DNA of 64,000 nucleotides from assembly GCA_009789175.1 (NCBI GenBank), contig CP046866.1, positions 868,001-932,000 on the forward strand, read 5' to 3'. A program made the position numbers and the translations under genes. This stretch comes from Salinibaculum litoreum (lineage in GTDB: Archaea > Halobacteriota > Halobacteria > Halobacteriales > Haloarculaceae). Of this stretch, positions 53,144 to 62,105 are shown piece after piece (the stretch's first letter is position 1; each line of letters begins with the position of its first letter). The notes below the pieces were generated by a model. The model was not told the DNA's origin. It searched no databases and was given only the letters and a program-made list of their open reading frames with translations.

Positions 53144-54858
53144 CCGATGACACCTCCCAGTTCCGTCCCGAGGACCGCCTCGCTAATCTGGATAGCGAGG
53201 TCGAGGAAGCCGGTCATCCCGGGGACGACACCGAGGACGACGGCTCCGGTGACGATGACGGCAATCGGCATGAGCATGAGCCAGGTACTCTCTGTCCAGG
53301 GTTTGTGACGCTCCCAGCCACCCGGGGGCGGCCCGTGATGGTGGTGGTCGTGTTCGTGGTCGCCGTGGTGGTCGTCGTCGGTTGCATGCGGGGATTCGTC
53401 CTCGTCTCCAGGCTCGCCACCATCTGCGGCGACTTCCTCGCCGTAGGACTCACGCGTCCCCCCCATCGGGAAGTCCACCAGCGGTTTGGCGTCGTGTTCG
53501 TCCTCGCTCTCGAAGAAGGCGGTGTAGACCACCGGCCAGAAGTACGCGATGTTCAGCACGCCAGAGAGGATGAGCGACCCGGCGAAGATGATGCCAGCAA
53601 GCTGTGCCTCCATGCTCACTGCCCCGATGAGCATGTAGAACTTACTGACGAACCCGGCGACCAGCGGGATACCGGCCATCCCGGCCGCTGCGATGGTGAA
53701 GGCCGTCATCGTCAGGGGCATCCGCTTGCCGATGCCGGCCATATCGGAGATGTCGTCGGTGTGTGTCTCGACGTGGATGGCACCCGCACAGAAGAAGAGG
53801 GTGAGCTTCATGAACGCGTGTGCCGGGATGTGGAGCAATCCGCCCACGATACCGTAGGGAGTCAGCAGTGCGATACCCATGATGATGTAGGACAGCTGGC
53901 TAATCGTCGAATACGCCAGCCGGCGCTTGAGGTTGTCCTTTCGCAGCGCGATGAACGACGCTGTCAGGAACGTAAACGCGGCCAGAGCCGCAAGCGGGAG
54001 ATGCATCCCGATTTCGACGGTCAGGTCCGGCTCGTAGACATCGAGCAACAGGCGCGCAACGCCGAAGGCCCCCGACTTGACGACGGCGACAGCGTGCAAC
54101 AGGCCCGAGACCGGCGTCGGCGCGACCATCGCGTCGGGCAGCCAGGAGTGCAGTGGCATGATGGCCGCCTTGGTCCCGAACCCGAGCGCGAGGAAGGCGA
54201 AGATGGCCTGTGCGATGGCCGGGTCGGTTTCGGCGAGTAACCGGAGTCCCTCGGCAGTCTCGCCGAACTGGACTGTCCCGGCCGCCCAGTAGACGAGTGC
54301 CGAGCCACCGAGCACGAGGAAGCCGCCGCCGAAGAAGGTGTACGCGAGGTACTTCCGGCCGGCAGTCCGTGCCTCTTCGGTCTCGTCGTGTGCGACCAGC
54401 GGGTACGTCACGACCGAGAGTAACTCGTAGAAGACGAACATGACGACGAGGTTCTCGGCGAAGGCGATACCCATCGCAGTCGACAGCGAGGCCGCAAACG
54501 AGGCGAAAAACCGCGTCTGGGCGTGCTCGTCCAGCCCGCGCATGTAGCCGGTGGCGTAGAACGCGGTGAAAATCCACAGGAAACTGGCGAGCATCGCAAA
54601 CAGCAAGCCGAGCGCGTCTGCCCGGAACGCGAACTCGATGCCGAAGACGAACTCACCCAGTGACCAGCGATACTCCATCCCGTCCAACACGCCGGGAGCC
54701 ATGCTGGCGACGATGGCGAACTTCGTCAGCGCCGCCAGGACGGACCAGCCCTCCCGGATGTTCGGGCGGCGATGCGAGGCGATGATGAGGACGACCGCCA
54801 GCGCAGAGACCAGCACTGCTGCCAGCGGTCGGTAAGAAGCGACGACGTGTTCACTCAT
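53140..54858 (-). CDS. mnhD: Mnh/Mrp-type antiporter subunit D-like (second copy)
   Basis: A 572-aa, about 14-helix member of the NuoM/MrpD family. Landmarks are FVFYELLSVVTYPLVAH (conserved Glu) near 140, GTKAAIMPLHSWLPDAM near 225, KSGAFGVARLL (conserved Lys) near 265, and AGIPLVAGFVSKFYML near 390. A His/Asp-rich loop (DDDHHGDHEHDHHHHG) near 500 is a possible metal- or proton-buffering feature. ATG overlaps the stop of the preceding mnhD-like gene. Functions in the membrane as an ion-translocating subunit. Confidence 0.88.
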   Translation of the reverse strand: MSEHVVASYRPLAAVLVSALAVVLIIASHRRPNIREGWSVLAALTKFAIVASMAPGVLDGMEYRWSLGEFVFGIEFAFRADALGLLFAMLASFLWIFTAFYATGYMRGLDEHAQTRFFASFAASLSTAMGIAFAENLVVMFVFYELLSVVTYPLVAHDETEEARTAGRKYLAYTFFGGGFLVLGGSALVYWAAGTVQFGETAEGLRLLAETDPAIAQAIFAFLALGFGTKAAIMPLHSWLPDAMVAPTPVSGLLHAVAVVKSGAFGVARLLLDVYEPDLTVEIGMHLPLAALAAFTFLTASFIALRKDNLKRRLAYSTISQLSYIIMGIALLTPYGIVGGLLHIPAHAFMKLTLFFCAGAIHVETHTDDISDMAGIGKRMPLTMTAFTIAAAGMAGIPLVAGFVSKFYMLIGAVSMEAQLAGIIFAGSLILSGVLNIAYFWPVVYTAFFESEDEHDAKPLVDFPMGGTRESYGEEVAADGGEPGDEDESPHATDDDHHGDHEHDHHHHGPPPGGWERHKPWTESTWLMLMPIAVIVTGAVVLGVVPGMTGFLDLAIQISEAVLGTELGGVIG

Positions 54859-56563
54859 TGTTGGCTACCTCCCAGATGGCGTCGGTTTTGACACCCTCGA
54901 TTGCCGGCGCACTCTCCTGAACGGCGTCGACGACCGGGTCCAGTGCCGACGCTATCTCAGCGCCGCCAAAGCCCAGCACGGCTGCGATGACGACGGCCGT
55001 GGCGACGAATGCGGCCATCCCGAGCGAGACGCGCCGCGTTGCCGGCGCACCGCCGTCTGCTGCGACGGCTCCGCCAGTTGCGTCGCCAGCGGTCGGCTCA
55101 CCGCTGGCGTCGCCGTGGTCCGGGACGGCGTCGGGCCGGTGGTCGAAATAGACCTTTTCCAGAATCCGTGCGACGTACAGCAGCGTCAGCACGGTACTGG
55201 CAAAGACGACCCCGACGACCGGCCAGAGCCCTGACTCGACGGCGGCGACTGCGATGTACCATTTGCCGACGAAGCCCGCGGTCGGCGGCACGCCGACGAT
55301 TGCCAGCCCGAGGACGGCTATCGCACCCGAGAGGAACGGTCGCCGTCGGGCGAGGCCGGCATACGATGAGAGTCTGCGACTCCCGTCACCGGCGGCGATT
55401 GCCCCCGCAGTCGCGAACAGGCCACCCTTGATGACGGCGTGAGCGACCAAGTGGAAGACCGCCCCGTAGATACCGAATCGAACAGCGCCGTCGCCGCTTG
55501 CGGGGTGGACGGCGACGGCGAAGGCGATGACGACCAGCCCGAACTGCGCGACCGAGGAGTACGCGAACATCCGCTTGATGCGACGCTGGGTGGCTGCGAG
55601 CGCGCTGCCGGCGACGACGCTCGCACCGGCAAGCGCCAGCACCCCGTTTATCAGCGCCGGGTTGGCTGCGAAGAAGTCGGGCGTGAACACGAACAGCGCG
55701 ACCCGACCGAAGGCGTAGGCGGCGACGGTCGAGACGAGCGCGGAAATGTAGACCGTCACCGAATCGGGTGCTTCGGCGTAGGCGTCCGGCTGCCAGGTGT
55801 GCAGCGGGAAGATAGCGGCTTTGGTCAGCAGGCCCGCGGCGACGAAACCGAAGGCGGCAGCGACGAGTGGGTCCGCGTACAGCGCCCCGTCAATCCAGCT
55901 CGGGTCCCCGGCAAGCGACCGGGAGAGGTCGACCATGTTGAGCGTCCCCGTTCGGACGAAGAGGTAGCCGACGCCGACGAGATACATCGAAGCGCCGGCC
56001 GTCCCGATGACGAGATATTTCAGGGCGGCGATGGCGGCGTCCGTCGACCGGTCGGCGGCGACCAGGGCATACGTCGCAAGCCCCGTGATTTCGAGGAAGA
56101 CGAAGAGGTTGAACATATCTCCCGTGACGGCGACGCCCATCAGCCCGCCGGTCAGGAGGAGATAGCCGCTGTAGAAGGCGTTCCCGCGCGGGCCGGCACG
56201 GCGCATGTAGGCGAGGACGGCAAGCGCGACGCCGGCGACGACGAGGACGACCAGCCCGGAGAGGGCGTCGCCGACGAGTTCGATGCCGACGATGAAGTCC
56301 TCGGTGGGCGTTCCGTTTATCATGACGTCCTTCCGGCCGAACTGCTTGCCGCCCAGCACGTGGACGACACGGCGGCCCTGTCCGTAGATGGCGTAGGCGA
56401 GCAGGCCGGCCAGCGCGGCCTCCACCGCGAGGGCGATGGCGGTCACGTACCATCCGACTCTCTCCCAGCGCAGGCCAAGCGCAAGCGGCAGCGTCGCCGC
56501 GAGGATTGGAACGACGATGAGCAGCGCCGGAATCAGTTTCGCGGCCACCAGCGGGTCACTCAT
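54851..56563 (-). CDS. mnhD: Mnh/Mrp-type antiporter subunit D
   Basis: The 570-aa product is a NuoN/MrpD-like ion-translocating membrane subunit: FVFLEITGLATYALVA near 152, LLTKAAIFPLHTWQPDAY near 250, FHLVAHAVIKGGLFATAG near 385, and GVPPTAGFVGKWYI near 430. It overlaps both neighbours by 8 bases and carries an Ala/Gly-rich loop near the C-terminus. First of three consecutive ND-type subunits; standard bacterial Mrp has two (A and D). Confidence 0.88.
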   Translation of the reverse strand: MSDPLVAAKLIPALLIVVPILAATLPLALGLRWERVGWYVTAIALAVEAALAGLLAYAIYGQGRRVVHVLGGKQFGRKDVMINGTPTEDFIVGIELVGDALSGLVVLVVAGVALAVLAYMRRAGPRGNAFYSGYLLLTGGLMGVAVTGDMFNLFVFLEITGLATYALVAADRSTDAAIAALKYLVIGTAGASMYLVGVGYLFVRTGTLNMVDLSRSLAGDPSWIDGALYADPLVAAAFGFVAAGLLTKAAIFPLHTWQPDAYAEAPDSVTVYISALVSTVAAYAFGRVALFVFTPDFFAANPALINGVLALAGASVVAGSALAATQRRIKRMFAYSSVAQFGLVVIAFAVAVHPASGDGAVRFGIYGAVFHLVAHAVIKGGLFATAGAIAAGDGSRRLSSYAGLARRRPFLSGAIAVLGLAIVGVPPTAGFVGKWYIAVAAVESGLWPVVGVVFASTVLTLLYVARILEKVYFDHRPDAVPDHGDASGEPTAGDATGGAVAADGGAPATRRVSLGMAAFVATAVVIAAVLGFGGAEIASALDPVVDAVQESAPAIEGVKTDAIWEVANNE

Positions 56564-56951
56564 CGGCGCGCACCTCCCTGATGGTGTCCTCTTCTAAGGT
56601 CCCGTACGCCGAGTAGATACGCACGATGAGAGCCAGTGCCACCGCAGTGAGTGCGATGCCGACGACGATTGCAGTCAGCACGATGACCTGGGGGAGCGGG
56701 CTGACGAAGGGGTCGTACGCCTTTGCTTCCTTGGGGATGACCGGCGTTGCGCCCCCCGTGACGTAGGCAGTACTGATGAAAAACAGGAAGATAGCAGTCT
56801 GAAACAGGTTCAGCCCGATTATCATCTTCACCAGATTCGAACTGGCGATGATGATGTACAGCCCGATAGCCAACAACAGTGCAAAGAGCAGGTACGCATA
56901 CCGGTGTGTGAGCAACTCGATGCCAACTTGCAGGGGGAGTGGGTCAATCAT
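56556..56951 (-). CDS. mnhC: Mnh antiporter subunit C (NuoK-like)
   Basis: The 131-aa product has three membrane helices (YLLFALLLAIGLYIIIAS; IIGLNLFQTAIFLFFIS; VIVLTAIVVGIALTAVALAL), the layout of MrpC/NuoK. It lies between mnhB and mnhD with 8-base overlaps on both sides. Length is typical, and no key feature is missing. Confidence 0.88.
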   Translation of the reverse strand: MIDPLPLQVGIELLTHRYAYLLFALLLAIGLYIIIASSNLVKMIIGLNLFQTAIFLFFISTAYVTGGATPVIPKEAKAYDPFVSPLPQVIVLTAIVVGIALTAVALALIVRIYSAYGTLEEDTIREVRADE

Positions 56952-57474
56952 CGTCAGTCACCTCTGTCGTCGGGGTCGACTTCGTGTCAGCGTCGGTGGG
57001 GCTCCTGCTGTCCCAGGTGTCGCCGTTGGACAGATAGCCGGCTGCGATGGCGAAAAACAGGCCACAGACGACGCCGGCCACGATGGGGGCCACGCCGAGT
57101 ATCTCGATGGCCTCCAGTCCCCACTTGGCCTTGATACCGAAGACCTCCTTGTACATCTTGTATTCCAGGAACTTGCCACCGACGAGAACGGGCACGAGAC
57201 CGACCATCCCGAATGCAGCGACCCCGCCGGCAGCCAGCGCTACGACCGTCCGGTTGCGCAGCCATTCGCGGGTCACCTCGATACCGAAGGCGAAGGCAAT
57301 CATCAGCACCGTTGCGCCGATGATGGCCCCGCCCTGGAAACTCCCGCCTGGGGTGTCGGCTCCGTGAAAGAGCAGGAAGAGGCCGTAGGTCATCGAGAAC
57401 GGTGCGATGAGCTGGACGGTCGTCATGATGACCTGACTCTCGACGTATGGGGACTCCTCTTGGCTCTCACTCAC
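56944..57474 (-). CDS. mnhB: Mnh antiporter subunit B
   Basis: Start chosen at the GTG at 57474 (VSESQEESPYVES), overlapping the stop of the upstream gene; the frame is open further upstream but reads as shadow. The 176-aa product has four helices including VQLIAPFSMTYGLFLLFHGA and GGSFQGGAIIGATVLMIAF, the MnhB signature (GxxxPGGxFQGGxI-like). It is part of the nine-gene antiporter operon. Confidence 0.85.
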   Translation of the reverse strand: MSESQEESPYVESQVIMTTVQLIAPFSMTYGLFLLFHGADTPGGSFQGGAIIGATVLMIAFAFGIEVTREWLRNRTVVALAAGGVAAFGMVGLVPVLVGGKFLEYKMYKEVFGIKAKWGLEAIEILGVAPIVAGVVCGLFFAIAAGYLSNGDTWDSRSPTDADTKSTPTTEVTDDD

Positions 57475-58054
57475 GGGTGAACACCGTCCGTTTGAGTACG
57501 ATGAGCGTCGCGACGCCGGCGGCGAAGACGACTGTCGCTTCGCCGAAGGTATCAAAGCCGCGGTAGCCGGCCAGGACGGCCGTCACGGCGTTTTCCACGC
57601 CGGTGTCAGCATAGCCCGATTCGATGTAATACTGGCTGACCGCGGGGTTGAACCACGCCATCGATTCGCCGTCTCCGACCGCCGGGAATTCGTTGACTGT
57701 CGCTATCAGGACGGCAGCGAAGGCACCGACGACCACCAGTCCGGTGCCGTCGACACGCTCCAGAATCCGGTCCTCGTTTGGCCTGACGGTCTTGGCGATG
57801 GTCAAAAGCAGCAGTATCGTCGTCACGCCAGCGCCGATAGCTGCCTCGGTCATCGCCACGTCCGGGGCGAGCAAGATGGCGTAGAAAATCGCCATCCCGA
57901 GGCTGTAGGCAGCGAAGACGACGATGACTGCAAGCACGTCCCGCAACATCGCCGTCGCAACCGCCGTCAGCAACACGAACACGAACAGCGCTGCCTCGAC
58001 TGCGGAAATCGGTTCGGGCTGTGGGACTGCAAGGGGAACCAGACCGACACTCAT
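57467..58054 (-). CDS. Mnh/Mbh-type DUF4040 subunit
   Basis: The 195-aa product has about five helices, with AALFVFVLLTAVATAMLRDVL and ILLAPDVAMTEAAIGAGVTT, the DUF4040 signature found in MbhD and in the C-terminal part of MrpA. Its presence as a separate gene means the MnhA functions are divided between this and the ND-type subunits. Overlaps mnhG by 4 bases and mnhB by 8. Confidence 0.85.
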   Translation of the reverse strand: MSVGLVPLAVPQPEPISAVEAALFVFVLLTAVATAMLRDVLAVIVVFAAYSLGMAIFYAILLAPDVAMTEAAIGAGVTTILLLLTIAKTVRPNEDRILERVDGTGLVVVGAFAAVLIATVNEFPAVGDGESMAWFNPAVSQYYIESGYADTGVENAVTAVLAGYRGFDTFGEATVVFAAGVATLIVLKRTVFTRE

Positions 58055-58416
58055 GCGTTCTCACCGCCCGTTTCGGCATCAGCAGCGAGATCGACATCGG
58101 AGCGGTCGTCGTCGACCGTCCATGCCTCGATGCCCTCCTCGTCGGCCGACCGGGTGATAGCGTGGGCCGCAGTCGGGTTCGTCACGAAGATGAACACGAG
58201 CAACAGGACGGCCTTGATTGTCGGTGCCTGCACTCCAAGCGAGAGGACGACGCCGGTGATGGCAAAGCCCGCTCCGAGGGTGTCCGCCTGCGAGGCCGTG
58301 TGTGCACGCGAGTATATGTCCGGCAGGCGCAACACTCCCACCGTCGAGACGAGCGTAAAGAGCAGGCCGAGGACGAGACATGCGATGATAGCGCCGGCGC
58401 GTATCGTCCCCATCAT
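58051..58416 (-). CDS. mnhG: Mnh antiporter subunit G
   Basis: The 121-aa product has three helices, and GLLFTLVSTVGVLRLPDIYSRAHTAS-type sequence near 20-45 is the MnhG/PhaG signature. An acidic cytoplasmic tail follows (DDDRSDVDLAADAET). Overlaps mnhF by 4 bases. Confidence 0.9.
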   Translation of the reverse strand: MMGTIRAGAIIACLVLGLLFTLVSTVGVLRLPDIYSRAHTASQADTLGAGFAITGVVLSLGVQAPTIKAVLLLVFIFVTNPTAAHAITRSADEEGIEAWTVDDDRSDVDLAADAETGGENA

Positions 58417-58700
58417 AGCACACCACCCCTGTCGACGGTGAACTTCGAGATGGCAACCGCCATCAGGAAGTTAAGGAGTGCATAGACGAGTGCCACGTCC
58501 AGCAGCGAGGTCTCGCCGAGGCCCGCCGCAAGCACGGCCAGTACGACGACCGTGTTGGTTCCGATGACGTTGACCGCGAGGACGCGGTCCTGCGTCGTCG
58601 GGCCTTTGACCGCGCGGTAGAGCATCCCGATTGCGAGCAACATGAACGCGGCCGCGACGGCGAGGAACGCGTCGGTGATGAGCGCCTCGTAGGCCATCAC
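58413..58700 (-). CDS. mnhF: Mnh antiporter subunit F
   Basis: A 95-aa, three-helix protein with MLYRAVKGPTTQDRVLAVNV near 27-46, the conserved GPTxxDRVxA motif of MnhF/PhaF. Overlaps mnhE by 4 bases. Length and topology typical. Confidence 0.9.
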   Translation of the reverse strand: MMAYEALITDAFLAVAAAFMLLAIGMLYRAVKGPTTQDRVLAVNVIGTNTVVVLAVLAAGLGETSLLDVALVYALLNFLMAVAISKFTVDRGGVL

Positions 58701-59800
58701 TCCGCACCTCCCGTCGTGTCCTCTTGTGTCTGTGGGTCCGTGCTGGCGGCTCCGTCTTCCTCGGTCGGCGGCTGGAGTACCTCGGTATCCCCACGTTCCT
58801 TCGGTGAGGGGATGGCCATCGAGCCACGGCCATAGAAGACGAACCGGACGGCCCGCTCCAGCGAGCCGTCGAACAGCCCATCACGCGCCCACGGGATGAG
58901 CGTGTGGACGACGAGATGTTGCCCGCGTACCCGGACCGTCAGCGTCCCCGGCGTGAGGGTGATGCTATTGGCAAGCGTCGTCGTCGGCAATGGCCCGACA
59001 ACATCTGCTCGAACGCGGGTCATCCGTGGGTCGATAGGAAGCCGCGGGTTGAGGATGACCGCGGAGACGACCAGGTTCGCCGCGATAATCTCATACAGCA
59101 GATACGGGATGTAGATGATGCCCCTGACGATGCGGACTGGCATCCCGCTGTCGGGACGGCGGTTCAGCGACACGCGGGCGAGCGTCACCGCCACGATGGT
59201 CGCACTCATCGTTCCAGTGACGAGGTCGAACAGAGTGAACGCCCCGTTGAGTATCTGATAGAAGACGAACGCAGTCCCGAAGAGAACGCCCACGCCAGCA
59301 GCCGACGTCTGTCGGAGCAGGGGAACCCGTCGGGTCGCCCGCTCGACCGGTGCCTCGTCGACTGTCACGTTCGTTCGCTGTGCGAGTTCGACCTCCAGCG
59401 GCCGCAACAGCGGTGCGCCGATACCCGGGTCGTACTCCGGGTCGAGCACGATTCGGTCGATGTCCGACGCAGCCACCTCCTCTTCGAGCAGCGCCGCGAC
59501 ATCCGAGGGGCTGAAGATGTACTCCGACTCCCCGAGGATGGCCGTCTCGACTGTCAACTCGGCCTCGTGGTCGCCGGCGTCTTCGGTGGCCCACAGCGAG
59601 GCACGCGAGAGGATTTCCTCACCGGCCTCTTTCTGCTCGTCAGTCACGGTATCCGTCTGTGGCGAACAGATCCAGACGAACCGGACCAGCCCAGGGTCAT
59701 CACTCCGTGCACCGTCGAGTGCTTCTTTCACTGCGTACCCGACGGTTTCCCTGAGCGTGCTCGTCTCCGATACCGGGACGAGGATTCGCTTACTCGACAC
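58697..59800 (-). CDS. mnhE: Mnh antiporter subunit E with N-terminal universal-stress-type domain
   Basis: The 367-aa product begins at a GTG with GGAGGGG about 11 bases upstream. Residues 1-150 look like a UspA-type nucleotide-binding domain (ILVPVSETSTLRETVGYAV ... SEYIFSPSDVA). Residues about 165-300 are the MnhE membrane domain (RIVRGIIYIPYLLYEIIAAN; LANSITLTPGTLTVRV). A charged C-terminal tail ends the protein. This is about twice the usual MnhE length owing to the added sensor-like domain. It heads the antiporter operon (E-F-G-DUF4040-B-C-D-D-D), which exports Na+ in exchange for protons. Confidence 0.88.
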   Translation of the reverse strand: MSSKRILVPVSETSTLRETVGYAVKEALDGARSDDPGLVRFVWICSPQTDTVTDEQKEAGEEILSRASLWATEDAGDHEAELTVETAILGESEYIFSPSDVAALLEEEVAASDIDRIVLDPEYDPGIGAPLLRPLEVELAQRTNVTVDEAPVERATRRVPLLRQTSAAGVGVLFGTAFVFYQILNGAFTLFDLVTGTMSATIVAVTLARVSLNRRPDSGMPVRIVRGIIYIPYLLYEIIAANLVVSAVILNPRLPIDPRMTRVRADVVGPLPTTTLANSITLTPGTLTVRVRGQHLVVHTLIPWARDGLFDGSLERAVRFVFYGRGSMAIPSPKERGDTEVLQPPTEEDGAASTDPQTQEDTTGGAE

Positions 59801-60109
59801 GTATCGGACCCCTCCCTGACGTGGTCGAGAACTGCGACGAAAACGGATTCTGCACGCTCACGAGGCGTCCACCGGGCCGTCGCTCCGCCATGGCGTCGGT
59901 CATAGGGACCTCTTTCTGTTGGAGCATGCACCAACACGCCGAAAACGATTTCGTTCTCACGTGGCAGGATTGCGCCGTCGAGCGAGACTTACCAGACCCT
60001 GCACACGGCCGGCTCGAGGCTTTGCAGGACAGCGCCCCTGAAGTGACAATTAACGGTAACCGACTGCTTCACCGTCACTCTCAATCCGCTCTGGACCCTA
60101 CATGCGTCC
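59801..60109. promoter_or_regulatory. Intergenic region between divergent mnhE and small Cys-protein genes
   Basis: A 309-base stretch with no convincing gene. It should hold the minus-strand promoter of the mnh operon and a plus-strand promoter near 60,050-60,085 (GACAATTAACGG is AT-rich there). Long open frames on both strands here have no recognisable product. Confidence 0.4.
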
Positions 60110-60559
60110 ATGTATACGGGCAAGCGCGAGCGGCCATGCTGTCTCTGTGGCAATCCCGAGACGAATCATCGGCTGGACCTCCCGCCCCGGGCTATCGAGG
60201 TGATGAAACACAGCGGCCGGGTCGCGTGGCGCGACATCGTGGGTGAGGTGTCCGTCTACTTCTGTTCGTCCGACTGGGAGACCGTCCGTGACCTCGTCTT
60301 GGAGACTGGGATGAATCCTCTCTCCCGATGCAACGCGGCACGGGCCGATTTCGACCTCCGTGACGATTTCGAGGCGCTGACGAACGCGACTCGCTCCCGA
60401 CAGGACCACGACCAGCGGGAGACGGAGATGCTGGATGCTGCCCAGGAGACGATTGCTGCCTTCGAGCGCGGCGAGTCGGTCGAAGACCGACGGCTCGTCG
60501 AAGCGAGAGTGCTGAAATGGACGCTGACGGACCTCGATGCCGCCGCAGTCTCGCAGTAA
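60110..60559 (+). CDS. 149-aa protein with N-terminal CxxC pair
   Basis: Starts at the ATG at 60110. The N-terminus has CCLCGN and a later FCSSDW, possibly a zinc site. The middle contains RDLVLETGMNPLSRCNAARAD, and the C-terminal half is a charged helix. I do not recognise the family; small haloarchaeal proteins of this kind are often annotated only as hypothetical. It converges with the beta-propeller gene. Confidence 0.65.
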   Translation: MYTGKRERPCCLCGNPETNHRLDLPPRAIEVMKHSGRVAWRDIVGEVSVYFCSSDWETVRDLVLETGMNPLSRCNAARADFDLRDDFEALTNATRSRQDHDQRETEMLDAAQETIAAFERGESVEDRRLVEARVLKWTLTDLDAAAVSQ

Positions 60560-60571
60560 CGAGACCGTAGT

Positions 60572-61885
60572 TCAGTCAGACAGTACGACGACCGTGTCGT
60601 CAAGCCCCAGGTACAGGCGGCCCGAGGAGGGAATCGCTGGCGTCGCGATCTCCCGGTCGAACGACACTGTCCACTGTCCGGCCCCAACGGCCAGTCCACC
60701 GTGGAGCCGGGTTTTCCCCGGCGCGTACAGCATCCGGCCAGCAGCCGTCGGGGCCAGGCGCATCTCGACGCTGCTCCCGAAGTCCCAGCGGACGTTTCCG
60801 GTCCCGGTTTCCATCCCCATAACACCCCTCCGCGAGGCGTTGACGTTGGTAATCGTCCCGAAGATAGCGTACTCGTCGGTCAGCACCGGGGCCGTCGCGC
60901 CCCGGATGTCGCTGATGCGGTTCTGGAGGACACCGCGGACTTCCTCGTCACCGCGGTTGTACACGCCGGCTTCCGAGGACCCTCCAAACGCGATTGTCGA
61001 GTCGTCCATCGCGATTCCCGGCGTCGGACCGATATCGATGAGACCGGTCCGCTCGCCGCTTGCGGGGTTCAACGTCACGATGCCCGGCGCGTTCGTCGGG
61101 ACATAGAGCGTCGAGTCGCTGAGTGCCAGCCCGGTCGGCACGCCCTTCGCTGTTCCGATAGCGAGGTTGTCCTGTGACCACTCGTTTCGTCCAGCCGTGT
61201 TGACGGCGTAGATTTCAGCGGTCGTGTTGCTCGTCGCCGACGCGAAATAGATTAGCTGGTTAGCGAACATCGCCGGACCGACCGCCCCGGAGCCATTCCC
61301 GGAGTAGTGCCAGCGCTTCTCCCCGCTGACGAGGTCGTACGCCGTGATGCCGTCGCCGTTGGGGACGTAGATGTTGTGTGGCCCGACTGCTGGTGTCGTC
61401 GGCCGCCCCATCAGAGATTTCGTCCAGAGTACCGTGTTCTCGGTCGGGTGAAGCGCAACGAGGGTATCGTTGTTCGTCCCGACGTAGACCGCAGTCTCAC
61501 TGACGACGGGCGTCGTCACAGGGTTCCCGCCGAAGTCGTACTCCCACTGGATACTCGGCCGATTCTCCGGCCCGCTGCCCTCGGTGTTGTACCCCGTGTT
61601 CTCGAAGTCGTACCGCGCCAGTGGCCACGGTTCGACGCTCACGTCCGGGGGCTGGTCCTCGTCGTCGTCGCTGTCGTCGTCCTCCGGCGTCTGCTCTGTC
61701 GTCTCGTCTGACTGCTCCGGTGTCGCCGTCGGTTCCCTCGTCGTTTCCTCCGGCGCTTCGGTCTCGTCATCGTCGTCGGCCTCTGTCTCGGTCCCGTCGC
61801 CGTCTCCGCTACACCCGGCGACGACTGCCGTACCCACGACCGAACTCACCGCGAGAAATTCCCGTCGCGTTCGCTTGTCGACCAT
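60572..61885 (-). CDS. Tat-exported lipoprotein with PQQ-type beta-propeller repeats
   Basis: The 437-aa product starts with a twin-arginine signal and lipobox (KRTRREFLAVSSVVGTAVVAG, then Cys at about 25). A long Glu/Asp/Thr-rich linker follows to about 95, and then repeated blades such as YVGTNNDTLVALHPTENTV, IYVPNGDGITAYDLVSGEK and YVPTNAPGIVTLNPASGER typical of PQQ/BamB-like propellers. Probably a cell-surface, membrane-anchored protein-binding or redox-enzyme-like domain; catalytic PQQ residues were not checked. Confidence 0.85.
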   Translation of the reverse strand: MVDKRTRREFLAVSSVVGTAVVAGCSGDGDGTETEADDDDETEAPEETTREPTATPEQSDETTEQTPEDDDSDDDEDQPPDVSVEPWPLARYDFENTGYNTEGSGPENRPSIQWEYDFGGNPVTTPVVSETAVYVGTNNDTLVALHPTENTVLWTKSLMGRPTTPAVGPHNIYVPNGDGITAYDLVSGEKRWHYSGNGSGAVGPAMFANQLIYFASATSNTTAEIYAVNTAGRNEWSQDNLAIGTAKGVPTGLALSDSTLYVPTNAPGIVTLNPASGERTGLIDIGPTPGIAMDDSTIAFGGSSEAGVYNRGDEEVRGVLQNRISDIRGATAPVLTDEYAIFGTITNVNASRRGVMGMETGTGNVRWDFGSSVEMRLAPTAAGRMLYAPGKTRLHGGLAVGAGQWTVSFDREIATPAIPSSGRLYLGLDDTVVVLSD

Positions 61886-62105
61886 ATCACGGAGTGAGAC
61901 CGCCCAAATGTAATTGTACCGGAAGGTTGAGGTATCGCCCCAGTCCAGAGACGGCTATCTTGGTACAACGAGAGAATCCCGGCGTTCACGCCGGGCGTGA
62001 ATCGTGTAAGCCCGGTAATACCTTTGACGGGGACTGCCGGGCCGGATATTCCACTTTCACTCTGGCAGGCAACTACTTATCAATCTCGCATACAACAGGC
62101 TATGT

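Noticed and set aside
52975-54240. 421-codon plus-strand frame across the mnh genes
   Set aside because: Antisense to well-supported membrane-protein genes; composition (Arg/Glu/Asp/Gly runs) is typical of shadow frames in GC-rich DNA. The same applies to the 380-codon frame at 55439-56581.
59821-60246. 141-codon plus-strand frame between mnhE and the small Cys-protein gene
   Set aside because: No family resemblance, overlaps the start of the better-supported 60110-60559 gene, and lies in the expected promoter region.
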